From: Orientallactaga sibirica | Lineage: Eukaryota > Chordata > Mammalia > Rodentia > Dipodidae | Length of the DNA stretch: 64,000 nucleotides | Assembly (NCBI GenBank): GCA_036365145.1 | Contig: JAEOAD010000040.1 | Coordinates: 16,839,501 to 16,903,500, forward strand | Direction of reading: 5' to 3' | Notes under the pieces: generated by a model | Seen by the model: only the letters and a program-made list of their open reading frames with translations | What the model was told of the DNA's origin: nothing | The model's database searches: none | Shown here: positions 43,306 through 54,370 of the stretch, in pieces | Layout: every line of letters starts with the position of its first letter | How positions within the stretch are numbered: the first letter of the stretch is position 1 | Position numbers and translations under genes: made by a program

Positions 43306-43490
43306 AGAGCTGGAGAGATGGCTTAGTGGTTAAGGCATTTGCCAGCAGAGCCAAAGGATCCTGGTTTGATTCTCCAGGTCCCACCTAAGCCAGATGAACA
43401 ATGGGGCGCATGCATCTGAAGTTCATTTGCAGTGGCTGGAGGCCTTGGCATGCCCATTCTCTCTCTTTCTCAAATAAACAAATAAATGAT
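43306..43490 (+). mobile_element. tRNA-derived SINE
   Basis: Complete; tail followed by (TATG)n. Confidence 0.9.
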
Positions 43491-43494
43491 ATAT

Positions 43495-43540
43495 ATAGTA
43501 TGTATGTATGTATGTATGTATGTATGTATGTATGCATGTA
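43495..43540 (+). repeat. (TATG)n microsatellite
   Basis: About 10 units. Confidence 0.93.
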
Positions 43541-43557
43541 TTAAAAAAGGAATTACA

Positions 43558-43756
43558 GGGCTGGAGGGATGGCTTGGCAGTTAAGGCGCCTGCCGACCAA
43601 GCCTAAGAATGCCTGTTCTATTCTCCAGTTCCTACGTTTAGCCAGATACAAGTGACACAATGTTGCACTTGCTCACAAGGGGGTGCATGCATCGGAGTTT
43701 GTTCACAGCTGCTGAGATGATGCTGGCACGCCCATTCTCTCTCTCAAAAAAAAAGG
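43558..43756 (+). mobile_element. tRNA-derived SINE, long form
   Basis: Insert shortened (tgacacaatgttgc); flanks ggaattacag repeat as target duplication. Confidence 0.92.
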
Positions 43757-43764
43757 GAATTACA

Positions 43765-43880
43765 GTGCATGCTCATGCTCCACTTTTGTATCTGGCTTTA
43801 TGTCAGTACTGAGGAATTGAACTTGGGCTGGCAGGTTTGCAAGGAAAAACCTTTAAGCACTGAGCCATCTCCCGGGCCCC
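43765..43880 (-). mobile_element. tRNA-derived SINE, truncated
   Basis: From gctccacttttgtatctgg to cccgggcccc. Confidence 0.78.
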
Positions 43881-44180
43881 TATTAATATTATTTTGAAGG
43901 CTGGGAATGCCTCTAGCTATAATGTATTATGGCATGTTCACCAAAACCTTTTTCCTTATCTTGAAAAAAGTAATTTTACTTTGAGCTAGATGTAAAAGCA
44001 GAAAAATAAACAAATAGATGGAATCTAAGGTAGAACCTAAAAATGTTACCCATTTACAATTTTATTAATGTTCCTATTTACCAGGAAGATGCAATGGAAC
44101 GTCCCTTAAGATGTATATATGCATGAACATGTCTTAATGAAACCCATTATTCTGTATGCAAAGTCAAAAAAATTAATTTT
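43881..44180. other. Intergenic unique sequence
   Basis: No call. Confidence 0.35.
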
Positions 44181-44181
44181 T

Positions 44182-44326
44182 TTTGTTTTTTTTGAGGTAG
44201 GGTCTCACTCTGGCCCAGGCTGACCTGGAATTAACTATGTAGTCTCAGGGTGGCCTCGAACTCATGGCAATCTTCCTACTTCTGCCTCCCAAGAGCTAGG
44301 ATTAAAGGTGTGCACCACCACACCTG
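44182..44326 (-). mobile_element. B1-like SINE
   Basis: Reverse; flanks aaaaaaattaatt repeat as target duplication. Confidence 0.92.
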
Positions 44327-44882
44327 GCAAAAAAAATTAATTAAAAAAAAGAGTATGATCCTATTCTAGCTAGTAAAAGAGCAGTTTGTGGATACAACCA
44401 AAAAAAGTTCCTTTTGGGGGCTGATATTCTGATAAAAAAAAATTGATACCACTGCAACAATTTGATAAGAAATAGTTTTGTCTTAATTGCTGGCATCCAA
44501 GTTCTTCTCTGGGAAAGATCCAGATTGTTTTTGTTTGGAAGGATGCCTCAATAGGTGATCAAGACCCCAAGGTCTTCGGTGTCAGCTTGTGACAAAACCG
44601 AGAGGGAGTCAAAACTGCTTAGCTGGGGAATTTACTCTAGAGGCGAAGATAAATTCTTGGCAAAAAGACAGAGGGAAGAAAATGGCATGTCAACAGAGTG
44701 GGGTCATGTCAGAGGGCTACAAGAAATCACTGCTCTTAGGTGTCTGAAAGGACTCTCAACAGGAGAGTATCTGAAATATAGTTGTCCTTCAATCACCCAG
44801 GGGGCTTGGTTCCAGGATCCTCCCCTCCAGGTTACCAAAATCTGGTGGTACTCAAGTCCTTTACATAAAAATAGCATAGTGT
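44327..44882. other. Intergenic unique sequence
   Basis: A 109-codon frame here has no family match and runs into the next SINE. Confidence 0.35.
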
Positions 44883-45045
44883 AGCGGGCATGGTGGTGCA
44901 CACCTTTAATCCCAGCACTCAGGAGGCAGAGGTAGGAGGATCGCCATGAGTTCAAGGCCACCCTGAGACAACATAGTGAATTCCAGGTCAGCCTGACGTC
45001 GAGTGAGACCTTACCTTGAAAAACAAATAAACAACAACAACAAAA
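44883..45045 (+). mobile_element. B1-like SINE
   Basis: Complete. Confidence 0.9.
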
Positions 45046-45049
45046 AGAG

Positions 45050-45124
45050 TGGGCTGGAGGTATATAGCATATAGCTCAGTGGTAGAGAGTGTGCTTGGCA
45101 CATGAGAGGCACTGAATAAATAAT
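45050..45124 (+). mobile_element. ID-like element
   Basis: gggctggaggtatatagc ... tagctcagtggtagagag; B-box half lost. Confidence 0.55.
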
Positions 45125-45587
45125 GTATGCATGTAAGCTAACATGCATCCTCCCCTATGATCTCAGTTTATTATTTGTCATCTCAGGTTATTATTTGAAT
45201 ACCCAATACAGTGTAAATACCACACAGATGGTTGCTATACTGTACTGTCTAGAAAATAATATGCAAGAAAACATCTGTGCATGTTCAGTACAGATGGAAT
45301 TTTCCCCCCAAGTATTTTAGATCCATAGTTAGTTAAAGCCCTGGATGCCAAGCCAGCAGATACACAGAACTATTGTGTGTCTCACACTGCTTTGAGCTGT
45401 TTGTGAGGCTCAGTCGGATGAGACGGTTCCCTTCAGCTCTCAGCTCTCCTTGGAACTCTACCACCCTCTCTACACTACTACCTTGAGGGTCTGGAAGCCT
45501 TGGAATGCTGTACCCATCACCCTTGTACCTTACTACTTCATTCCTTGTATCGTATGTAGCTAGTGGTCTTTAGAAACTGTGAATATG
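45125..45587. other. Intergenic unique sequence
   Basis: No call. Confidence 0.35.
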
Positions 45588-45762
45588 CTGGGAGTGACGG
45601 CGCACGCCTTTAATCCTAGCACTAAGGAGGCAGAAGTAGTAGGATCATCATGAGCTTAAGGCCAGACTGAGACTACATAGTGAATTCCAGGTCAGCCTGG
45701 ACTAGAGCAAGACCCTACCTTGGGGGAAAACAAAAAAAACCAAAACAACAACAACAAAAAAC
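45588..45762 (+). mobile_element. B1-like SINE
   Basis: Flanks gaaactgtgaatatg / cgctgtaaatatgg probably mark the target site. Confidence 0.88.
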
Positions 45763-45825
45763 GCTGTAAATATGGCTACATGATGACTTTGTCTTAAAGG
45801 CTTCAATGGTTTTCTAGAATTTTTT

Positions 45826-46017
45826 AAAGTATTTATTTATTTGCAAGCAGAGAGAGAGAATGAATATGGGCGCACCAGGCCCTCTAGCCACTACAAACAA
45901 ACTCCAGATATATGCACTACTTTGTGCAGCTGGCTTTATGTGGGTACAGGGGAATCAAACCCAGGTCATTAGGCTTTGCAAGCAAGTGCCTTAACCACTG
46001 AGCTATCTCTCCAGCCC
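45826..46017 (-). mobile_element. tRNA-derived SINE
   Basis: Reverse; flanks ggttttctagaattttt / gttttccaaaatttt. Confidence 0.9.
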
Positions 46018-46029
46018 AGTTTTCCAAAA

Positions 46030-46295
46030 TTTTATTTTTTTTATTTTTTAGAGAGAGACACAGAGAGAGACAGACAGAGAGAGAGGGAGAGGGAGACAGA
46101 TAGAGAATGGGCACTGCCAGCAGTCTCTCAGCTGCTGTGAACGAAATCCAGATGTGTGCGCCCCTTGTGGGCAAGTGTGGCATTGCGCCCTTGCATCACT
46201 TTGCATCTGGCTAAATGTGGGACCTGGAAATTGGAACCGGGTTCTTAGGCTTAGGAGGCAGGTGCCTTAACGGCTAAGCCATCTCTCCAGCCCTA
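46030..46295 (-). mobile_element. tRNA-derived SINE, long form
   Basis: Reverse, same insertion neighbourhood as the previous element; flank ccaaaattttat / ctaaaattttta. Confidence 0.92.
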
Positions 46296-46316
46296 AAATT
46301 TTTAATAATATCTTTT

Positions 46317-46545
46317 GGGCTGGAGAAATGGCTTAGCGGTTAAGGCACTTGCCTGCAAAGGCAAAGGACCTAGGTTTGAGCCCCCAGTATACCCACATAA
46401 GGCCAGATGCTCAAGGTGTCACATGCATCTGGAGTTCATTGGCAGTGGCTAGAAGCCCTGGTGTGCCCATTCTCTCTCTCTCTCTTTCTCACTCTCTCCC
46501 CCCTCTCTATCTGCCTCTTCCTCTCTCAAATAAATACATGAAATA
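46317..46545 (+). mobile_element. tRNA-derived SINE
   Basis: Complete; tail aataaatacatgaaatatt. Confidence 0.92.
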
Positions 46546-47085
46546 TTAATAAGATCTGTTGGTTCCTGAGTATCTTGCTTTCACTCATTCCTCCGGCTTC
46601 TCTACTTGCCTCTCTTCCCTTCACTTTGTATTTTCTAGGCATGCAGTCGTTTGGGGGCCACAAATGTGCCACACGTGCTAGACTACCTTCTCCCCTGGCC
46701 CTACTTCACCATATCCATTCATGTCCGTGTCTCAGGCTTTGTCAATGAGTCTTTCTTCACAGAGGCTGTCTCTGGCCTGGTCTTGATCCCAGTTCAGACT
46801 TCTCCTCAACAGTCATCTATTAGCGTTTCTACTTATATATCCGAGTAATCACTATACTAGAAGCTCCATGAAGACAGGGACTGCGTTTATGTTACCATGA
46901 CAGTCCCAAACCAAACATATCCCCTGACATATAGTAAGTCCTTGTGGTGGTTAATCTCTGCTTCCTTCCGGCTGATATAACAATATGATGCCAGCTTTCT
47001 GCTCGTGTCATGTCCTCCCCGCCATTGTTAGATTCAGAAATAGAGGACTCTGACTGGGATGGGGTTTTTGGGTCCCAGGTTTTAT
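46546..47085. other. Intergenic, non-SINE
   Basis: No gene. 46,935-47,050 reads like an old LTR end but is not assignable. Confidence 0.3.
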
Positions 47086-47327
47086 TTTATTTTATTTTTA
47101 TTTTTATTTTTAAAATACATTTTATTTATTTATTTATTTATTTATTTATTTGAGAGAGAGAAAGAAAGAGAGAGAATGGGCACACCAGGGCCTCTAGCCA
47201 CTGCAAACAAACTCCAGATGCACGCGCCCCCTTGTGCATCTGGCTTACGTGGGTCCTCAAGAGTCAAACTGGGATCCTTTGGTTTTTCAGGCAAATGCCT
47301 TACCTGCTAAGCCATCTCTCCAGCCCC
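47086..47327 (-). mobile_element. tRNA-derived SINE
   Basis: Reverse; target duplication cccaggttttatttta / cccaggttttattta. CTCF-like GCGCCCCCTTGTGC at 47,224-47,237. Confidence 0.95.
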
Positions 47328-48045
47328 CAGGTTTTATTTAATGCCAGCGAGAAAGCAACATGGTTTGGAGCAGGAGGGAGGAGACAGAAGGGGACCAAAC
47401 TCAGAGCCAAGAGGCAAGGGGCAGGTAGAAGGAAACTCTAAAACCCAGGTTGGAGGGTAGAAACAGAGTGGGAGGGAAGGGAACTCTGAATCAAGAGCAA
47501 AAAGGAAAGGGGCAGATGTAAGGGAGAGAGTGAGAGAAATAGGAGAGAGAAAAAGGGGGCACATACAATAGAGCACGTGAAAGGAGGGAGCGAGGAGGAG
47601 AACAGAAGCATTGCACACACCTTAGAGCAGGAGAACTGAGGAGAAGGAGGAGAGAAGTGTGAGGGAGAAGGTTTTAAGTCCTTTGGGAGAAGGGAAGAGG
47701 AACATTACGTCACACAGGTCCAGGGGAGAATCTGCAGCAGCCCGGCTGGCTGGACCCCTGTTAAGTTCTTTCTGGGAGACCCTCAATTCAGCAAGTGATA
47801 GCATAGCAGGGAAGAAGCTTTTTTTTTTTTCCACTCTCAGGTCAAGTGCAGAAAAGCTTAGTCAAATTACCCTAACAGTGGATAAGGATTCTAAGACCTC
47901 AGACCTAGTCTGAGCAAACAGGTAAGGGAAAAAGTCATCTCTTATTGAAGTCACTATTACTCTAACAGGAGGTAGTTCCCAACTGTCTAGCTAGAGAATG
48001 ACTGAGGGAGGGGACAGTTCTGGGATTCTTTCTTTTTCTTTCTTG
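47328..48045. other. Intergenic purine-rich sequence
   Basis: Strong A/G bias on the plus strand (47,340-47,700), giving long open frames on both strands that are composition artefacts. Confidence 0.45.
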
Positions 48046-48204
48046 TTTTTTTTTGTTTGTTTGTTTTTCAAGGTAGGGTCTCACTCTGGTCCAGGCTGAC
48101 CTGGAATTCACTATGTAGTCTCAGGGTGGCCTTGAACTCCTGGCAATCCTCCTACCTCTGCCTCCCGAGGGCTGGGATTAAAGGCATGTGCCATCACACC
48201 CAGC
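48046..48204 (-). mobile_element. B1-like SINE
   Basis: Flanks gattctttcttttt / agctttctttctt. Confidence 0.9.
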
Positions 48205-48240
48205 TTTCTTTCTTAAAAAATATATTTAAAAATTTTTATT

Positions 48241-48400
48241 TTAGCCAGGCGTGGTGGCGCACACCTTTAACCCCAGCACTCGGGAGGCAGAGGTAGGAGG
48301 ATTTCCATAAGTTCGAGGCCACCCTGAGACTACATAGTGAATTCCAGGTCAGCCTGGGCTAGAGTGAGACCCTACCTTGAAAACCCCCTCCCCCCAAAAA
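48241..48400 (+). mobile_element. B1-like SINE
   Basis: Complete, near consensus. Confidence 0.92.
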
Positions 48401-48404
48401 AATG

Positions 48405-48557
48405 TATTTTGAAAGAGTGAGAGAGAAAAAGAGAATTGGCACACCAGGGTCTTGTGTAGTTGAAAACCAATTCCAGACACATATGCCACTTTATGCAACT
48501 AGCCTTATGTAGGTACTGAGGAGATGAACCTTTAACCTCTAAGCATTCTTCTCCAAC
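48405..48557 (-). mobile_element. tRNA-derived SINE, old
   Basis: Reverse; its 5'-end part is where the 1.85-kb duplication begins. Confidence 0.75.
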
Positions 48558-49432
48558 CCAAATTCTGGGATTCTTATAGTCATGGTAGACTCTACTCTCT
48601 GGAACTATAAATCAAATTAAACCCTTTTCCTTCCCTAACTTGCTTCTGGTTGACTATTTTGACCCAGCAGCAAGAAAGCAAGTGATACAGAAAATTGTTA
48701 CCAAGAAATGGGGCCGTTGCTACAACAGTGGTTCTTAGTCTTTTGGAACAGGTTTGCAGGAGGAACGTACAAGGATTTGGAACTTTGATTTAGAAGAGTC
48801 TTATAACGCTGTAAGCAGAGTTTAATGAGCCATTTGGGTGGGAGTTTGGAAGACCACTGTGGATTTTAACTCATGAGGTTCCAGAAGGAAAATGGTGTTT
48901 ATTGGGAGCTGGGCTAGTGGCAGCTTGTGTGATTATCTGGCAAAGAAGCTGGCTGCATCCTGCCCATGTCTTGAGAACCTGAGTGAGACTAAATTTAAAA
49001 TGTTTGGCAGAGGAAATTTCAAGGCAGGATGGCATTGAATCTGTGGCATGGCTTCTTTTCTCTTTCCTGATTCGACTCTACAGAGAAGGAGACTGAGATG
49101 CACAGAAAGCCAATGAGTCATGCTGAGAAGGGGAACCCTAAGCTGCACTGGAGACCTAAGGATATTTAAGGTGCCAGGACCGTGGGACTAAGGAAAAGTG
49201 CAGGCTCAGAGTAGATTTGGCTCAGGCACAGCTGTCGAGGCAGAGCTACCCAAGTCTTTTGGAGAGTTGGAGCCCAGATTATCCCAATGTAAGTCTCGGA
49301 TCCCAGACATTGAGCTGCAAGATTTGGAGTTTATCCTATTGGGATTTAGTCTTGCTTTGGTCTAATCATTTCTTTCATTTTGGCTTGGGAATGTTTCCTT
49401 TGTGCTAATGTGTTGGAAGTATATGCCTCATT
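48558..49432 (+). mobile_element. MaLR-type LTR end and internal region (copy 1)
   Basis: LTR 3' end (caaattaaacccttttcc ... gtgatacaga), then noncoding internal sequence including tggcagaggaaatttcaagg, as in ERVL-MaLR internal regions. No viral gene is expected or seen. Confidence 0.6.
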
Positions 49433-49481
49433 TTTTTTTTGTTGTTGTTGTTGTACAAGGCTCACAGTTAAGAGACTGCCT

Positions 49482-49690
49482 TGAGGGCTGGAGAGATGGC
49501 TTAGCAGTTAAGGCATTTGCCTGCAAAGCGAAAGGACCCAGGCTTGACTCCCCAGGACCCACATAAGCCAGATGCACAAGGGGGCGCATGCATCTGGAGT
49601 ACATTTGGCATGCCCATTCTCTCGCTCTCTCTACCTGCCTATTTCTTTATCTCTCTCTCTCAAATAAATAAAAATAAAATATTTTTAAAA
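49482..49690 (+). mobile_element. tRNA-derived SINE (copy 1)
   Basis: Deletion between gagtac and atttggcatgcc; target duplication aagagactgc. Confidence 0.93.
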
Positions 49691-49869
49691 AGAGACTGCT
49701 TTGAGTCTCATATTAGACTGTAGACTTTTAGACTTGAACAGGGTTGGAACTGATAAAGATTATGGGGACTTTGGAAGATGGACCAAATTCATTTTGCATT
49801 ATGAGATAGCCATGAGTCTATGGGTACAAAAGGTTGAAATTTATAGCTTAAAAATGTTTTTTAAAAATT

Positions 49870-50103
49870 ATGGGGGGTGGAGAGATGGTTTAGCGGTTAA
49901 GGCACTTGTCTGCAAAGCCTAAGGACTCATGTTTGACTCTCCAGGTCCCACATAAGCCAGACACACAAAGTGATGCAAGCACACAAAGTTGCACCTGCAC
50001 ACAAGGGGGGGTGCATGTGTCTAGAGTTTGATTGCAGTGGCCTGAGGCCCTGGTGCACAAATTCTTTCTCTCTATCTCTCACTCTCACTCTTTCACATAA
50101 AAA
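49870..50103 (+). mobile_element. tRNA-derived SINE, long form (copy 1)
   Basis: Insert region reads aagtgatgcaagcacacaaa; G run of seven where the CTCF-like motif would be. Confidence 0.9.
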
Positions 50104-50112
50104 GGCCAGTCT

Positions 50113-50335
50113 GGGACTGGAGAGATGTCTTAGCAGTTAAGGCATTTGCTTGCAAAGCCAAAGGACCCAAGTTCAACTCTCCAGGACCCATGTAAGCCAG
50201 ATGCACAAGGTAGCACATGCATCTGGAGTTTATTTGCAGTGGCTGGAGGCCCTGGTGCACCCATTCTCTTCCTCTCTCTCTGCCTCTTTCTCTCTCAAAT
50301 AATATCTCTCAAATAAAATAAAGTAAAATAAAAGG
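50113..50335 (+). mobile_element. tRNA-derived SINE, short form (copy 1)
   Basis: Target duplication aaaaggccagtctg on both sides. Confidence 0.93.
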
Positions 50336-50405
50336 CCAGTCTGTTGGGCTTGTCAAAAAAAAAGGTTATAGGGCTAGATAGATGCTCTAAGCATTCTTCT
50401 CCAAC

Positions 50406-51282
50406 CCAAATTCTGGGATTCTTATAGTCATGGTAGACTCTACTCTCTGGAACTATAAATCAAATTAAACCCTTTTCCTTCCCTAACTTGCTTCTGGTTG
50501 ACTATTTTGACCCAGCAGCAAGAAAGCAAGTGATACAAAAAATTGTTACCAAGAAATGGGGCCGTTGCTACAACAGTGGTTCTTAGTCTTTTGGAACAGG
50601 TTTGCAGGAGGAACGTACAAGGATTTGGAACTTTGATTTAGAAGAGTCTTATAATGCTGTAAGCAGAGTTTAATGAGCCATTTGGGTGGGAGTTTGGAAG
50701 ACCACTGTGGATTTTGACTCATGAGGTTCCAGAGGGAAAATGGTGTTTATTGGGAGCTGGGCTAGTGGCAGCTTGTGTGATTATCTGGCAAAGAAGCTGG
50801 CTGCATCCTGCCCATGTCTTGAGAACCTGAGTGAGACTAAATTTAAAATGTTTGGCAGAGGAAATTTCAAGGCAGGATGGCATTGAATCTGTGGCATGGC
50901 TTCTTTTCTCTTCCCTGATTCGACTCTACAGAGAAAGAGACTGAGATGCACAGAATGCCAATGAGTCATGCTGAGAAGGGGAACCCTAAGTTGCACTGGA
51001 GACCTAAGGATATTTAAGGTGCCAGGACCGTGGGACTAAGGAAAAGTGCAGGCTCAGAGTAGATTCGGCTCAGCCACAGCTGTCGAGGCAGAGCTACCCA
51101 AGTCTTTTGGAGAGTTGGAGCCCAGATTATCCCAATGTAAGTCTTGGGTCCCAGACATTGAGCTGCAAGATTTGGAGTTTATCCTGTTGGGATTTAGTCT
51201 TGCTTTGGTCTAATCATTTCTTTCATTTTGGCTTGGGAATGTTTCCTTTGTGCTAATGTGTGTTGGAAGTATATTCCTCATT
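50406..51282 (+). mobile_element. MaLR-type LTR end and internal region (copy 2)
   Basis: Duplicate of the copy-1 segment. Confidence 0.6.
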
Positions 51283-51328
51283 TTTTTTTTTTTTATTGTA
51301 CAAGGCTCACAGTTAAGAGACTGCCTTG

Positions 51329-51537
51329 AGGGCTGGAGAGATGGCTTAGCAGTTAAGGCATTTGCCTGCGAAGTGAAAGGACCCAGGCTTGACTCCCCAG
51401 GACCCACATAAGCCAGATGCACAAGGGGGCGCATGCATCTGGAGTACATTTGGCATGCCCATTCTCTTGCTCTCTCTACCTGCCTATTTCTTTATCTCTC
51501 TCTCTCAGATAAATAAAAATAAAATATTTAAAAAAAG
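51329..51537 (+). mobile_element. tRNA-derived SINE (copy 2)
   Basis: Same deletion and target duplication as copy 1. Confidence 0.93.
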
Positions 51538-51716
51538 AGACTGCTTTGAGTCTCATATTAGACTGTAGACTTTTAGACTTGAACAAGGTTGGAACTGATA
51601 AAGATTATGGGGACTTTGGAAGATGAACCAAATTCATTTTGCATTATGAGATAGCCATGAGTCTATGGGTACAAAAGGTTGAAATTTATAGCTTAAAAAT
51701 GTTTTTAAAAAATTAT

Positions 51717-51949
51717 GGGGGATGGAGAGATGGTTTAGCGGTTAAGGCACTTGTCTGCAAAGCCTAAGGACTCATGTTTGACTCTCCAGGTCCCACATAA
51801 GCCAGACACACAAAGTGATGCAAGCACACAAAGTTGCACCTGCACACAAGGGGGGGTGCATGTGTCTAGAGTTTGATTGCAGTGGCCTGAGGCCCTGGTG
51901 CACAAATTCTTTCTCTCTATCTCTCACTCTCACTCTTTCACATAAAAAG
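51717..51949 (+). mobile_element. tRNA-derived SINE, long form (copy 2)
   Basis: Duplicate of the element at 49,870. Confidence 0.9.
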
Positions 51950-51958
51950 GCCAGTCTG

Positions 51959-52182
51959 GGACTGGAGAGATGTCTTAGCAGTTAAGGCATTTGCTTGCAA
52001 AGCCAAAGGACCCAAGTTCAACTCTCCAGGACCCATGTAAGCCAGATGCACATGGTAGCACATGCATCTGGAGTTTATTTGCAGTGGCTGGAGGCCCTGG
52101 TGCACCCATTCTCTTCCTCTCTCTCTGCCTCTTTCTCTCTCAAATAATATCTCTCAAATAAAATAAAGTAAAATAAAAAGGC
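51959..52182 (+). mobile_element. tRNA-derived SINE, short form (copy 2)
   Basis: Duplicate with cacatggtagc instead of cacaaggtagc. Confidence 0.93.
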
Positions 52183-52215
52183 CAGTCTGTTGGGCTTGTC
52201 TCAAAAAAAGGTTAT

Positions 52216-52442
52216 AGGGCTAGATAGATGGCTCGGCAGCCAGTGCACTTGCCTACAAAGCCTAACAACCAGGGTTTGATTGTTCAGAACCCACATAAAG
52301 CCAGATCCACAAAAGTGCGTGCATCTGAAGTTTATTTGCAGCAGCTAGAGGTCGTGGCATGCCCATACTCTCTTTCTCCTCTCTTTCCTTCTCTTTCTCT
52401 CTCTCTTTGTCTATATCTCTCTGCTTGCCAATGAATAAAATT
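52216..52442 (+). mobile_element. tRNA-derived SINE
   Basis: Intact version of the element whose head forms the duplication junction at 50,384. Confidence 0.9.
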
Positions 52443-52489
52443 TTTAATAAGTTAAATATTTTATCAAGTTGAAAAAGGATGGACTTACC

Positions 52490-52655
52490 AGGCGTGGTGG
52501 TGCACACCTTCAATTGCAGCACTTGGGAGGCAGAGGTAGGAGGATCACCATGAATTTGAGCCACGCTGAGACTACAAAGTGAATTCCAGGTCAGCCTGGG
52601 CTAGAGTGAGACCCTACCTCGAAAACAAAACAAAACAAAACAAAAAAAAACCAAA
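52490..52655 (+). mobile_element. B1-like SINE
   Basis: Complete. Confidence 0.9.
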
Positions 52656-52663
52656 ACTCTGGT

Positions 52664-52856
52664 TGAGCACCTGCATTCAGTGCTCTCTGCTTCCTCCTTG
52701 CCAATGTGACCATGTGATGCAGGCTGTCTGTTCTTGCCATGCTTTCCCCATCATGATGGACTCTACCCTTGGGAACTGCAAGCCAAATTAAACCCATCTC
52801 TAAGCTGCTTCTGGTTGGGTATTTTGTCCCCATGATGAATTAGTAACTGATATAAT
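52664..52856 (+). mobile_element. MaLR-type LTR, 3' part
   Basis: ctgcaagccaaattaaaccc ... gcttctggttgggtatttt parallels the LTR end in the 48.6-kb element. Confidence 0.55.
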
Positions 52857-52886
52857 ACTCAACAACAACAACAAAAAAAATTGTTA

Positions 52887-53095
52887 CTGGGCTGGAGAGA
52901 TGTCTTAGTGATTAAGGCACTTACTATGAAGCCTAAGAATCCAGGTTTGATTCTCCAGGACCCACATATGCACAAGATGGCGCATATGTCTGGAGTTCAT
53001 GTGCAGTGGCTGGAGGAAACTCTGGCAGTGGTCACTGTCTCTCTATCTGCCTCTTTCTCTTTGTCTAATAAATTAAAATAAGTAAAATATATTTT
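52887..53095 (+). mobile_element. tRNA-derived SINE
   Basis: Flanked by attgttact / atcgttctt. Confidence 0.88.
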
Positions 53096-53112
53096 TTAAA
53101 TCGTTCTTTTAA

Positions 53113-53258
53113 AGCCTGGCATGGTGGCGCATGCCTTTAATCCCAGCACTTGGGAGGCAAAGGTAGGAAGATTGCCGTGAGGCCACCCTGAGACTACAGA
53201 GTGAATTCCAGGTCAGCCTAGGCAAGAGTGAAGATCCCAACTCAAAAAAAAAAAAAAT
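53113..53258 (+). mobile_element. B1-like SINE
   Basis: Target duplication (t)cgttcttttaaa / ttgttctttta. Confidence 0.9.
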
Positions 53259-53267
53259 TGTTCTTTT

Positions 53268-53372
53268 ATTTTGTCTGTTTGTGTGAGTTGGGGTTTCATG
53301 TAGGTTAGCCTGGCTTCAAGCTTGCCGACTGAGGGTGAACTTGACCTCCTGATCCTCCTGCTGTGTGCTGGA
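53268..53372 (-). mobile_element. Very old B1-like fragment
   Basis: ttggggtttcatgtaggttagcc ... tcctgatcctcctgc. Confidence 0.4.
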
Positions 53373-53726
53373 AAATGTTGTTTTAATGAATTGGATTTGT
53401 GTTAGATCAAGGGCAGCACACTCTGGCTCACCAGCCTAATCCTGTTCACCACCTGTTATTGTGAGACTGACATGCTAACGATGTTTTTTTTTTAAAAAAC
53501 ATTTTCACATGGGCGGGAAAAAAATCAAAAGGATAACAATATTCCTGGATATGTAAACATAAAATTTCAAGTTTTGTATCAATAGTTTTATTATATCAGA
53601 ACTCTACATGTTGGTTTCTCTATTGTTTTTAGTCACTTCTGTACTCCAGCAGCAGACTAGAATAGTTTCAACAAGGACAGCAGAGCCCACAAAGGTCAAC
53701 ACGGTTTTTTTTTTTTTTTTAAATTA
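53373..53726. other. Intergenic unique sequence
   Basis: No call. Confidence 0.35.
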
Positions 53727-53903
53727 AATTATTATTTTTTATTTATTAGAAAGAGAGCGAGAGAGAGAATGAGCACACCAGGACCTCTAGCCACTACAAA
53801 TAACCTCCAGATGCATGTGCCACCATGTGTATCTGGCTTATGTGGGATCCTCCTTGGGCTTTGCTGGCAAGTCCTTTAACCACTAAGCCAGTTCTCTAGC
53901 CCT
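53727..53903 (-). mobile_element. tRNA-derived SINE
   Basis: Reverse; target duplication tcaacacggttttt / tcaacatggtttt. Confidence 0.9.
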
Positions 53904-54077
53904 CAACATGGTTTTCTGACTGATGTGGTACCGTAGTATTGTACTTTGCTCAATTTTCAACTTCTGTTGCTGAAACAAGGATTTGAATTTTCTTTTGCTT
54001 AGTAGGTAAATTAAAGAAAGCTTACATTGTCTTCTTGTTTGCATTATTCTTCATCAATAGATAGGAGTCCTTCAAAG

Positions 54078-54137
54078 ATCCTCCTACCTCAGCCTCCACA
54101 GAGCTGGGGTGAAAGGTGTACACCACCATGCCCACCA
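54078..54137 (-). mobile_element. B1-like fragment
   Basis: Reverse head portion only. Confidence 0.65.
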
Positions 54138-54186
54138 CTTATTTCTTATTCATTTATTTATCTATTTATTTATTTTAGTGTTTCTT

Positions 54187-54193
<7 letters not shown>

Positions 54194-54221
<28 letters not shown>

Positions 54222-54356
54222 AGGTAGGGTCTCACTCTGGTCCAGGCTGACCTGGAATTAACTATGTAGTCTCAGGATGACCTCGAACTCTTGGCGATCC
54301 TCCTACCTCTGCTTCCCGAGTGCTGGGATTAAAGGCGTGCACCACCACGCCCGGAT
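54194..54356 (-). mobile_element. B1-like SINE inserted in another B1's tail
   Basis: Near consensus; flanked by gtgtttcttgttttt at about 54,179 and 54,357. Confidence 0.93.
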
Positions 54357-54370
54357 GTGTTTCTTGTTTT

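Larger units (their letters stand above)
48537..50384 (+). repeat. Tandem segmental duplication 2, copy 1 (about 1,848 bp)
   Basis: Begins ctctaagcattcttctcc inside an old reverse SINE and ends gggctagatagatg inside the head of a forward SINE. Includes MaLR sequence and three tRNA SINEs. Confidence 0.96.
50385..52231 (+). repeat. Tandem segmental duplication 2, copy 2
   Basis: Offset 1,846-1,848 bp; a dozen or more scattered substitutions (for example ataacgctg/ataatgctg, gatttgg/gattcgg). Confidence 0.96.

Noticed and set aside
47334..47913. Several frames on both strands at 47.3-47.9 kb
   Set aside because: Caused by a strong purine bias on the plus strand; peptides are compositional.
48933..50996. 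Repeated 71-codon minus-strand frame as a duplicated gene
   Set aside because: Lies in MaLR noncoding internal sequence copied by the 1.85-kb duplication; substitutions show no coding pattern.
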